Origin: Rothia similimucilaginosa
GTDB taxonomy: Bacteria; Actinomycetota; Actinomycetes; Actinomycetales; Micrococcaceae
Direction of reading: 5' to 3'
DNA length: 64,000 nt
NCBI RefSeq assembly: GCF_029850875.1
Contig: NZ_JAOVAM010000007.1
Span: 1 to 64,000, forward strand
The notes under the pieces are model-generated. The model did not search any database and was not told the DNA's origin. It worked only from the letters and a program-made list of their open reading frames with translations. Below are positions 42,085 to 50,186 of the stretch, one piece after another (position 1 is the stretch's first letter; every line of letters begins with the position of its first letter). The translations under genes and the position numbers were made by a program.

Positions 42085-43416
42085 TTGAGCATCTCTAAAC
42101 TTCTCGGCTTTGACTGGTCAATCCACAGCGACGGCCGCACCGTAAAGCCTGGTTCCGTCGTAGCACCGAGCGAGCGCCTCGCCTGGCCGATTACCATCGG
42201 CATTGGCGCACAGCACGTGGTTGCAATGTTCGGCGCGACCTTCCTCGTTCCGCTGCTGACCGGCTTCCCGCCGGCAACCACCCTATTCTTCTCGGGTGTC
42301 GGCACGGTCTTGTTCCTGCTCATTACTCGCGGACGCGTCCCCTCGTACCTGGGTTCTTCCTTCGCGTTTATTGCACCCCTGGCCGCTGCGAGCTCCTCGC
42401 ACGGCCCCGCGGGTTCGCTCGGCGGCATCGTCATGGCGGGTATCGCCCTGTTCCTCGTCGGTCTGATTGTTCAGTTCGCTGGCACCGGCTGGCTGACCAA
42501 GCTCATGCCCCCGGTCGTCACCGGTTCGATTGTGGCACTGATTGGCTTCAACCTGGCGCCCAGCGCTAAAGACAACTTCATGAAGGCACCGATTACCGCG
42601 CTGGTAACCCTGTGCTCTATTGTGCTAATTTCGGTACTGTTCAAGGGCATCATTGGTCGTCTGTCTATCCTGCTAGGCGTCATTATCGGATACATCACCG
42701 CGGTAATTCGCGGCGAGGTGGACTTCTCCACCATTCACAAGACCGTTGAGACTCAGGGCATCATTGGTCTGCCGCACTTCCAGACTCCCGAGTTCCACTG
42801 GGAGCTCGCTGGTCTGTTCATCCCCGTGATTCTGGTGCTTGTGGCTGAGAACATTGGCCATGTGAAGTCCGTTGCGTTAATGACTGACACCAACCTGGAC
42901 GACTACTCCGGCCGCGCCCTCATGGCGGACGGCCTGGCAACCACCATCGCCGGTTTCGGTGGCGGTTCGGGTACCACCACCTACGCTGAGAACATCGGCG
43001 TGATGGCAGCGACTAAAGTGTACTCCACCGCGGCGTACTGGGTGGCAGCTATCTTCGCGATTGGCCTATCCATGTTCCCCGCGTTCGGTGCTGCTATTGC
43101 GACCGTCCCGGCAGGTGTTCTGGGTGGTGCCGCAACCGTTCTGTACGGCATGATCGGTATGCTCGGTGTTCGTATTTGGAGCGAGAACCGTGTTGATTTC
43201 TCAAACCAGATCAACCTGACCACCGCTGCTGTGGCACTGATTGTTGGTATTGCGGATTACACCTGGACCTTCGGTGAGCTGTCCTTCGCCGGTATTGCTC
43301 TGGGTACCGCTGCGACCCTAATTATCTTCCACCTGATGACCTTCATCGCGAAGTACACGAAGGATACTGGCGACCCGCTGGAGCCTTATGACCCGTCGAA
43401 GTCTGAAGGACACTAG
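42085..43416 (+). CDS. Uracil/xanthine permease
   Basis: 443 residues from a TTG at 42085, chosen because AGGAG lies seven bases upstream; the in-frame ATG at 42040 has no site. About twelve to fourteen membrane segments of the NCS2/UraA family: IGAQHVVAMFGATFLVPLLTG is the conserved first core helix, and ENIGHVKSV and GGGSGTTTYAENIG hold the substrate-site Glu residues and the NCS2 loop. Imports uracil or xanthine with protons. Confidence 0.92.
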   Translation: MSISKLLGFDWSIHSDGRTVKPGSVVAPSERLAWPITIGIGAQHVVAMFGATFLVPLLTGFPPATTLFFSGVGTVLFLLITRGRVPSYLGSSFAFIAPLAAASSSHGPAGSLGGIVMAGIALFLVGLIVQFAGTGWLTKLMPPVVTGSIVALIGFNLAPSAKDNFMKAPITALVTLCSIVLISVLFKGIIGRLSILLGVIIGYITAVIRGEVDFSTIHKTVETQGIIGLPHFQTPEFHWELAGLFIPVILVLVAENIGHVKSVALMTDTNLDDYSGRALMADGLATTIAGFGGGSGTTTYAENIGVMAATKVYSTAAYWVAAIFAIGLSMFPAFGAAIATVPAGVLGGAATVLYGMIGMLGVRIWSENRVDFSNQINLTTAAVALIVGIADYTWTFGELSFAGIALGTAATLIIFHLMTFIAKYTKDTGDPLEPYDPSKSEGH

Positions 43417-43470
43417 GTTTTAGCCCCTCACGCTTGCGCCCGTTGGAGTAATGCTCCTGAGGCGCAGGGT

Positions 43471-43518
43471 GTAAAAAGCGGTCCGGATGGATTAGATTCC
43501 ATCCGGGCCGCTTTTTAC
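43471..43518 (+). terminator. Terminator after the nucleobase permease
   Basis: 20-bp arms (GTAAAAAGCGGTCCGGATGG and its complement, one G-T mismatch) flanking eight bases; followed by AT-rich DNA. Confidence 0.9.
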
Positions 43519-43582
43519 GTCTTCTGGGTATTACACACAACTGCCACCCTGCTTAGACACAAAACAGATGTAAATCAGACAC

Positions 43583-43630
43583 AAAAATTTGAGTCTAGAC
43601 ATAAATTTTTATGTCTAGACTCAAATTTTT
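43583..43630. repeat. Perfect palindrome with 23-bp arms
   Basis: The left arm (43583-43605) and its exact complement (43608-43630) are separated by only TT. The core is GAGTCTAGACATAAA. DNA of this kind can extrude as a cruciform or make a very stable RNA hairpin. Confidence 0.92.
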
Positions 43631-43637
43631 TATGTGT

Positions 43638-43657
43638 AGACATAAAAGTTTATGTCT
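43638..43657. repeat. Second AGACATAAA palindrome
   Basis: AGACATAAA-AG-TTTATGTCT, 9-bp perfect arms, sits seven bases after the large palindrome and reuses its core; a degenerate copy lies upstream near 43565-43583. Confidence 0.85.
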
Positions 43658-43715
43658 GAGTTATATCTGCAAGGGCTCACACAGCCGCTAGCGCTGGATG
43701 ACTAGTGCTAGGCGA

Positions 43716-44528
43716 CTAGGACCGTTCGGCGAGCATCGCCTCAATCGTCTGCGCCACACCATCCTCGTGGAAGGGCGGGCAGGTACGCCCCACCTTCGCG
43801 ATGAGTGCCGGCTGACCCGAGGCCATAGCGAAGCCCTCCCCCGCCCAGCAGAGCATCTCCGCGTCATTCGGCATGTCGCCAAATGCCATCACCTCGTGCG
43901 CCTCAATGCCGTGGCGTGCCGCGAACTTCTCCAAAATCCGTCCCTTATTCACGGTCTTAGAGCCCATCTCAACGAGCGGTTCACCGACCACCCCGCGGGT
44001 AACTGCGACCAGCGAACCTACCGCCTGATGCACGCGCGCTTGCAGGATATCGGGGTCCATGCCGGGCACACGGATCAGATACTTGATCACCGGGGTTGAG
44101 CCGATTCGTTCCAGGGAATCAGCAATACTCGACTCAATAACGCGGGCACCCTCAAGCACCTCACCACTGTCGTGCGGCCCCTGAATATAGACGGTGTCTA
44201 CGGTTTCCAGGGTGTAGGTGGCATCGGGGAATATGGGTTCTAGGAGTTCGTGGGTGCGGGCAATCACCGCGGGATCTGCGCCGTTGATCTCTTCTACCTC
44301 ATTCGCGCCCAGGTGATACACCACGGCACCGTTAGAGCAGATTGCGTAGGAGTCAAAGTCGGTCTGCTCGCGTAGGGGTGTGAGCCAGCGGCTTGGGCGG
44401 CCAGTCACGAAGACGATGTTGATCCCGGCGGCGCGGGCAGCCTCAAGGGCGCGCAGGGTGCGCGGGCGGAACCGGAAATCGTGCCCGATGAGGGTGCCGT
44501 CCAGGTCGCTGGCGATGAGTTTAATCAT
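43716..44528 (-). CDS. Cof-type HAD phosphatase
   Basis: 270 residues. LIASDLDGTLIG (4-15) is HAD motif I with the nucleophile Asp and acid/base Asp; VFVTGRPS is motif II, KGRILEKFA supplies the conserved Lys, and GDMPNDAEML is motif IV. The large type-IIB cap domain between them is typical of Cof proteins that dephosphorylate sugar phosphates or cofactor intermediates. Substrate unknown. Confidence 0.9.
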   Translation of the reverse strand: MIKLIASDLDGTLIGHDFRFRPRTLRALEAARAAGINIVFVTGRPSRWLTPLREQTDFDSYAICSNGAVVYHLGANEVEEINGADPAVIARTHELLEPIFPDATYTLETVDTVYIQGPHDSGEVLEGARVIESSIADSLERIGSTPVIKYLIRVPGMDPDILQARVHQAVGSLVAVTRGVVGEPLVEMGSKTVNKGRILEKFAARHGIEAHEVMAFGDMPNDAEMLCWAGEGFAMASGQPALIAKVGRTCPPFHEDGVAQTIEAMLAERS

Positions 44529-44613
44529 GCAGTGTTTGCCTTCAGTCGTGGGGTGTATCGGTACGGGATAAAGCGCGGAGCTCGTTAGACTGCGCCAGCG
44601 AGCCGGTATGCCG

Positions 44614-45162
44614 CTATGCCGCCGGTTCCGCGTAGGTGACGGTCAGAAATGCGCGACCCAGACCGTGGCCGAGCAGGTTAAAGTTCACGACGGCGGGGCT
44701 GGCGTTCTCGTCAATGTCGAGCTTCTCCACATCCACGGCGGTGACGCAGAAGATGTAGCGGTGCGGGCCGTGACCAGCCGGAGGGGCAGCACCCAGGAAG
44801 CCCGCCACGCCGGCGTCATTGCGGTGCATCAGAGCGCCGGCGGGTGCATCCGCGCCAGTGCCAATGCTGGTCACGTTGGCGGGAATGTTGGAGATAGTCC
44901 AGTGCCAGAAGCCGCTGGGAACCGGCGCATCCGGGTCAAAGCAGGTCAGTACGAAGGATTTGGTGCCCTCGGGGAAGCCGCTCCATGACAGCTGCGGGGA
45001 GCGATCCTGACCCCCTGCCACGCCGAAGAGGGCGGAGCACATCCATTCAGGGGCGGTGCCGCCGTCCTGAATGTCGGTGGAGGTCAGGGTGAATTCGGGT
45101 AGTTCGGGCAAGCCCGCGTAGGGTTCGCGGGGCAGGGGTGCGGTGCCAAGGTTGCTCATCAT
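44614..45162 (-). CDS. YbhB/PEBP-like protein
   Basis: 182 residues, phosphatidylethanolamine-binding protein (Raf-kinase-inhibitor-like) family. SPQLSWSGFPEGTKSFVLTC and FDPDAPVPSGFWHW are the ligand-site motifs and GHGPHRYIFCVTAV the later one. Cytoplasmic in bacteria; role unknown. The start may be either of two adjacent ATGs (45162 or 45159); GAGGAG is close upstream. Confidence 0.9.
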   Translation of the reverse strand: MMSNLGTAPLPREPYAGLPELPEFTLTSTDIQDGGTAPEWMCSALFGVAGGQDRSPQLSWSGFPEGTKSFVLTCFDPDAPVPSGFWHWTISNIPANVTSIGTGADAPAGALMHRNDAGVAGFLGAAPPAGHGPHRYIFCVTAVDVEKLDIDENASPAVVNFNLLGHGLGRAFLTVTYAEPAA

Positions 45163-45242
45163 GCTCCTCAATGGTGGGGTGCGGGTGGGTATGGCGACGC
45201 CGGCGGACAGAGTGAGCTATCCACCGGCGAGGCATAGATTAT

Positions 45243-46178
45243 TTAGCCGTTGAGTACGGCGTCGAGTTCTTCGCGGGTAGGCGGATTAGCGCCCGCGCGG
45301 GAAACGGTGATGCCGGCTGCGGTTGCAGAGAAACGCAGCAGGTCGGCGATGTCTTCGGCGGTCAGTGCGGCTACCTTGGTGCGCGCCTCAGCGCCGGCGA
45401 TACCGCGGTCGAGTAGAGCCGCAATGAGCGCCGCCATGAGGGAGTCGCCGGCACCGACGGTGTCCGCAACCTCAACGCGGTGTGCGGGCTGGCTAATGCC
45501 CTCAGGGTACTTCTTGGTGAAGGCGATGGGGCCGTCCTCGCCGCGGGTGATGACCATCAGCTCGGCGCCGAGGTCAAGCCATGCGCGTGCGCTGTCGTCG
45601 AGAGAACGATCCGGGTAGAGCCACTGCAGGTCCTCGTCAGAGGCCTTGACGACGCTGGAGAGGGACACGAACTTTTCAGCCCAGGCGCGGCCCTCATCAA
45701 CGTTGTGGATGAGGGTGGGGCGGCAGTTCGGGTCGTAGCTGAGCAGGGCACTGTCGCGGGCGGCTTCGAAGGCTACGGCGACCACGTGCGCGCCGGGTTC
45801 GAGCATGGCGGCGATGGAGCCGGTGTGCACTGCATCGGAGGTGTGTGCCAGTTCGGTGAGCTTCTCGGCGATGGAGTCGAGGGACCAGGTAATGTCGAAT
45901 TCGTACTCTGCGGCACCGTCGGCACCAATGGTTGCCTGGGCAATGGAAGTACGTTCGGCAGTCGGTTCGAAGGGCTGGGTCACCCGCGATGCCTGCAGGT
46001 GTGCATTGATACTTTCACCGTAGGCGTCGGGGCCGTAGTGGCCGACGAAGTTGGTAGAGTGGCCGAGGCGGCGTGTGCCGACGGCTACGTTCATGGGCGA
46101 TCCGCCGGGGTAGGTGCGGGTTTCTCCGTCGTACTGGTGGACGACATCTACGAGTGCTTCACCGATTACAGTCAACAT
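45243..46178 (-). CDS. PfkB-family carbohydrate kinase
   Basis: 311 residues of the ribokinase/PfkB family. The N-terminal YPGGSPMNVAVGTRRLG is PfkB signature 1, and DTVGAGDSLMAALIAAL near residue 250 is signature 2 with the catalytic Asp. Its pattern fits fructokinases, phosphorylating a sugar such as fructose with ATP; the exact sugar is not fixed by sequence. TAAAAT lies seven bases before the ATG, suggesting a leaderless mRNA. Confidence 0.87.
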   Translation of the reverse strand: MLTVIGEALVDVVHQYDGETRTYPGGSPMNVAVGTRRLGHSTNFVGHYGPDAYGESINAHLQASRVTQPFEPTAERTSIAQATIGADGAAEYEFDITWSLDSIAEKLTELAHTSDAVHTGSIAAMLEPGAHVVAVAFEAARDSALLSYDPNCRPTLIHNVDEGRAWAEKFVSLSSVVKASDEDLQWLYPDRSLDDSARAWLDLGAELMVITRGEDGPIAFTKKYPEGISQPAHRVEVADTVGAGDSLMAALIAALLDRGIAGAEARTKVAALTAEDIADLLRFSATAAGITVSRAGANPPTREELDAVLNG

Positions 46179-46185
46179 GGTTCCA

Positions 46186-46191
46186 ATTTTA
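46186..46191 (-). promoter_or_regulatory. -10 element of the PfkB kinase gene
   Basis: TAAAAT on the minus strand, seven bases before the ATG, with no ribosome site between. Confidence 0.5.
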
Positions 46192-46467
46192 CCTATGTTT
46201 TCCCGTGTCGTGGGGTGTGTTTTTGTGGGTATTTAAAGTGGTTTTACTTTTCCTTTTGAGGGCTTGTGTTGGCTTGCCGGGCGGGTGCAGGAACTGACTT
46301 CTACCTCTTCTGACTTTTAGCCCCAATATCGCTAATTTTGAGGCTCTGGAGGGGTTCGCACGGGTTAGACTTAAACCGACGCCGGGTCTTTAACGCCCGG
46401 CACGGTATTGACGCGACAGCACCGTCGCGCCTACCCTCCAACGACGAAGTTAGGAAGAAGGTCATAC

Positions 46468-47904
46468 GTGACGACTGCAACCGCTACCTGGGTTAACCGT
46501 GAGGCTACCGCAGAGGAGCTGATCCCTCTCATCGGTAAGCTGCACCGTGAGAACGGCGTGGTGCTGAGCATTCACGGCCGTAGCCTGGTCAACAAGTCTG
46601 TCATTGAGCTGCTGAAGCTGCACGATTTTGTATCTCACATTGATGGTGCACCTCTGAACCCCGCACACTCCCTGGAGCTGGTGCGTGCTCTGGCTGAGCT
46701 GAACCTGGGTGCATGCTCGATTAACATTGCTGCTCTGCACAAGGCTCACCATGAGGCTGGCTCCCCCGAGCTGTCCATGTGGCTGCCCGAGCAGCTGGGT
46801 TCCTCCGTGAACCACCAGGGCAACCAGCCCAAGGAGCAGGACGTTGTGCTGTACGGCTTCGGTCGTATTGGTCGCCTGCTGGCTCGTATTCTGCTGGAGC
46901 GTTCCTCCTCGCCACTGGGTTCTGGTCTGAACCTGCGCGCTGTTGTGGTGCGTAAGAACGGCGATCAGGACCTGGTCAAACGTGCATCCCTGCTGGAGCG
47001 CGACTCGGTTCACGGCCCCTTCAAGGGCGTTATTGAGGTAGACGAAGAGAACAGCACCATCATCGCTAACGGTGTTCCGGTTCGCTTCATTTACTCCTCC
47101 GACCCGACCACCGTTGACTACACCGAGTACGGCATCAACGACGCTCTACTGGTGGACAACACCGGCCGCTGGCGCGACGTTCCGGGCCTTGAGCAGCACC
47201 TGAACCGCCCCGGCATTTCTCGTGTTCTGCTGACCGCTCCCGGTAAGGGCGACATGAAGAACATTGTGTTCGGTGTCAATGACAGCGTCATCACTGATGA
47301 GGACAAGATCCTCTCCGCAGCATCCTGCACCACCAACGCAATCACTCCGGCGCTGAAGGTTCTGGATGACGCATACGGTGTGGAGCGCGGCCACGTTGAG
47401 ACCGTTCACGCGTTCACCAACGATCAGAACCTGATCGATAACTTCCACAAGGGTGACCGCCGCGGTCGCTCCGCTGTGCTGAACATGGTCATCACCGAGA
47501 CCGGTGCTGCAAAGGCTGTTTCTAAGGCTCTGCCGCAGTTGGAAGGCAAGCTGACCGGTAACGCTATCCGCGTTCCCACCCCGGACGTCTCCATGGCAAT
47601 CCTGAACGTGAAGCTGACCAAGCCCGCAGGTTCCGCTGAGGAACTGAACGAGCTGTTCCGCCGCGAGTCCATCGACGGCGAGCTGCGCCGCCAGGTGGGC
47701 TACTCGGATTCCCCCGAGGCTGTTTCCACCGACTTCGTGGGTTCCCGCACCGCAGGTGTTGTGGACTCGCTGGCTACCGTGGTGACCGATGACTCCGCAA
47801 TTGTCTACGTCTGGTACGACAACGAGTTTGGTTACTCCTGCCAGGTGATTCGCGTTCTGGAGCGCATGGGCGGCTACGACGTGCCCTCCTACCCCGCTAA
47901 GTAA
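46468..47904 (+). CDS. gapB: Glyceraldehyde-3-phosphate dehydrogenase, long GapB-type
   Basis: 478 residues from the GTG at 46468 (AAGG six bases upstream). The about 120-residue N-terminal extension before GFGRIGR (130-136) is the mark of the long, about 480-residue GapB-type enzymes of corynebacteria and relatives, known there for a gluconeogenic, often NADP-linked role. The catalytic Cys287 is in SAASCTTNAITP. A normal short gapA is not in this window. Codon choice indicates high expression. Terminator at 47937-47979. Confidence 0.92.
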   Translation: MTTATATWVNREATAEELIPLIGKLHRENGVVLSIHGRSLVNKSVIELLKLHDFVSHIDGAPLNPAHSLELVRALAELNLGACSINIAALHKAHHEAGSPELSMWLPEQLGSSVNHQGNQPKEQDVVLYGFGRIGRLLARILLERSSSPLGSGLNLRAVVVRKNGDQDLVKRASLLERDSVHGPFKGVIEVDEENSTIIANGVPVRFIYSSDPTTVDYTEYGINDALLVDNTGRWRDVPGLEQHLNRPGISRVLLTAPGKGDMKNIVFGVNDSVITDEDKILSAASCTTNAITPALKVLDDAYGVERGHVETVHAFTNDQNLIDNFHKGDRRGRSAVLNMVITETGAAKAVSKALPQLEGKLTGNAIRVPTPDVSMAILNVKLTKPAGSAEELNELFRRESIDGELRRQVGYSDSPEAVSTDFVGSRTAGVVDSLATVVTDDSAIVYVWYDNEFGYSCQVIRVLERMGGYDVPSYPAK

Positions 47905-47936
47905 GCTATCCCAGCTCATCTAACACACATATAACG

Positions 47937-47979
47937 AACCCACCGGTATATAGCCATTTGGCTATATTGCCGGTGGGTT
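47937..47979 (+). terminator. Terminator after gapB
   Basis: AACCCACCGG and TATAGCC arms pair with GGCTATA and CCGGTGGGTT around ATTT, followed by TGTTT. Confidence 0.9.
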
Positions 47980-48048
47980 TGTTTATGAGGTTATATACGC
48001 AAATAAGGGGTGTCGCACGGAGCTCAGAAGAGCTATGCGAGCGGTAAA

Positions 48049-48736
48049 TTACGTCTTACGGCGGTACACCACACCCTGATGCGCCCGCAGCGTGAAGCTC
48101 AAGGGCACCGGGCCGTTTGCCGCATCCACCAGACCGGACGGGACCTTCACGGCCACATCCTTCGAGCTGGTATTCAGGGCAGCCCAACCGCGAGTAAAGG
48201 CACGGGTATGAGCGGTCTTCTGAGCGATAATAAGGAACGCCCTGAATGGGTAGGTTCAGGCCGTAGTAGTCGTTCTCCACGTCGTTATCAGCCATGGCCC
48301 CGTCAAAGGGTGAGTTACGCATTTCGCGCACCACAGCGTCCACCCAGTGCCAACGGTAGTCGGCGTTCCACACCTGCAGCTGGAAGTGCTTAGGGTAGCC
48401 CTTCCACTCGATACGGTCGCCATTGAGGCGGTGGGCGAAGAAATCCTTACCGGAATTCGCCATTGACTGCGCCAGCGGGTAAGACACATCCAAAGAATAG
48501 ATTGGGCCGGGCTCATAAGAGCGTGTGGAGGACATGCACTTATACGCCAGCACTACCATTTGAGGTGCACGCTTCTTCAGGTAGCGTACCGCATCCAGTT
48601 CCCAGGGATACAGGATTGCGACAGAGTAGTTCTTGACCGCAAAATCGAGCTGCTGCTGGGTAATGGACTTACCGCCGTAGCGGACCCATGCACCAAACTT
48701 GCCGGGTCCGCCCATACGGGTGAGTTTATTTGCCAT
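48049..48736 (-). pseudogene. Frameshifted GHL15-like glycoside hydrolase
   Basis: From the ATG at 48736 one frame encodes about 165 residues with a TIM-barrel-like pattern (VAILYPWELDAVRYLKK, FDGAMADNDVEND), matching the putative glycosidase family GHL15. Near 48240-48250 the frame changes by one base, and a second frame continues in family style (RGWAALNTSSKDVAVKVP, GPVPLSFTLRAHQGVVYRR) to the stop at 48049. The start codon overlaps the stop of the upstream GT gene by eleven bases, showing the two were once coupled. The gene looks inactivated by one indel. A sequencing error would also explain this alone, but the neighbouring lesions argue for real decay. Confidence 0.72.
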
Positions 48737-49828
48737 CGTACTCCAGGTCGAATTCAGGGGCGCGAGGAGACAGCTTGCCCAGCTCGCGGTAGATCGTGTT
48801 GTAGCGGTCCATGACCAGTCGCAGCTGGCAGAAGCTGACAATACGGTCGTAGGCGTTCACACAGTAACGTTCGTAGATGCTGGGCTCCTCCATGAGGGGC
48901 GCAGCACCGCGAGGGAGCGAATCAGGTCAGTCAGGCCCTTAATGGGCACCACGCGGGCAATGAACACGAAACGTCACACGTGGCCACGACCCTCAGCGAG
49001 GATGTGGGCATGCGCTGCCTGGCAGGCGTAATAGGCTTCCGCCACGGACTCGATGAGCATACCGCTGGGCAGGATGACTGCGCGGTCCTTCTCGCCCTCG
49101 TTCATCTGGTCGATGGGCGCACCAATACCGTGTGCCTCTTCCAGAGCTTTAGGGTACAGGTAGGTTGCCATATCGGCGCTGGGGTAGCAGAAGCGTCCCA
49201 TTTTCAACGAACCAACCAGCGGCAGCAAGAACCAGATGATGCGGTTCTTCACGAGGTTCAGGATGACCAGCAGCTGTGCGAACGCAATGTTGAGAACGCC
49301 CAGGATGAAGAAGTCACCGAATGCAGTCGGGACCCAGTGGAGGACGAGGGCGAACGGTACGGCGAAAAGCAGTACCAGCAGCATGGTCATGAAGAAGAGG
49401 TAGAGCTAGTTGGGAGTGAACGCGGTCATGTCCTGGAACTGCGGTTCGGACATGCGTGCGCGTACAGCACGTGCTTCGGCGCACTTGAGCCGGTGCTGAA
49501 GGATTTCAGCGTGAATACGCAGGCCTTCGCAGGCGCCCGCAATCTTCTTGTGCTCCATCTGGATAGCACGGTAAAGGGGCAGGCAGGCCGCCTGACTGAG
49601 CTAAGGAACGGTAATGGACGCTGCCAGAATCACCTGGATTAGGGGTATACCATCGAGGTTGTACCGGTAAATGGTCGGGGTGACCGCGGGGAAGACGGTG
49701 GTCAGCAGTGCAACCGGAGAGACATAAAGCAGAAAGTTAATGAGTAGGCGCCATGCGCTGTTACTTTTTTTCCTCAGTACCGTGGCTGGTGGACAATCTT
49801 GCAGACTTTCAGTCGATAATCGTAAAGA
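48726..49828 (-). pseudogene. Decayed membrane/GT4 (PelF-like) glycosyltransferase gene
   Basis: One minus-strand frame reads about 285 codons from near 49828 but is broken by TAG (49601-49603), TAG (49406-49408) and TGA (48974-48976). It encodes membrane segments (LLINFLLYVSPVALLTTVF, MTMLLVLLFAVPFALVL) and then a GT4-like part (AVILPSGMLIE, RFVFIARVVPIKGLTDLIR). Near 48897 the frame shifts, and the last part (EEPSIYERYCVNAYD to DGK) ends at 48726. The FIARVVPIKG stretch is typical of PelF-type GT4 enzymes. Part of the GT core appears deleted, and no start codon is clear. It is a pseudogene of an exopolysaccharide-type enzyme. Confidence 0.7.
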
Positions 49829-50186
49829 TTAGGGGCAGTGTGTTTTTGGTTGGTAGCACCGCATCACGTGCCGCAGGGTGGGGGTTCGTCATGATGATGG
49901 TGCCGGGTCCCTTTGGCTTACAGTGAGCTTGCCGCGATGCCGCCGGGAATCAATATACTCCATATATCGATTAAAACCTTAGGTTTCCTTAACCCTCTAC
50001 CTGATATTTGGCGGGATTTAGAACAAAGTCTCACACTGCATTTAGTGTAAAACGCATCGTTCGTTGTCAGAGAAGGTTTTTCTGCATAGATTTTGCGACA
50101 TCCCACCCACTGCATAAAAGCATCCCGGCCCCTTCAACAGCGAAGGAACCGGGATGCTCTACGCGACCCTAACGGGTCTTAGTTCA
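49829..50186. other. Intergenic region with no clear gene
   Basis: The left part may be the lost 5' end of the membrane/GT4 pseudogene. The right part contains the gdh terminator 50120-50157. Nothing else is recognisable. Confidence 0.45.
50120..50157 (-). terminator. Terminator of NAD-glutamate dehydrogenase
   Basis: GCATCCCGG and CCTTC arms pair with GAAGG and CCGGGATGC around AACAGC. Confidence 0.9.

Noticed and set aside
48974-49603. Recoding (stop-codon readthrough) in the GT4 gene
   Set aside because: Two TAG and one TGA plus a frameshift and a missing part of the domain fit decay better than programmed readthrough; no tRNA or recoding element is seen.
48980-49642. 220-codon plus-strand frame in the decayed locus
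   Set aside because: The opposite strand gives recognisable membrane and GT4 sequence; this frame does not.
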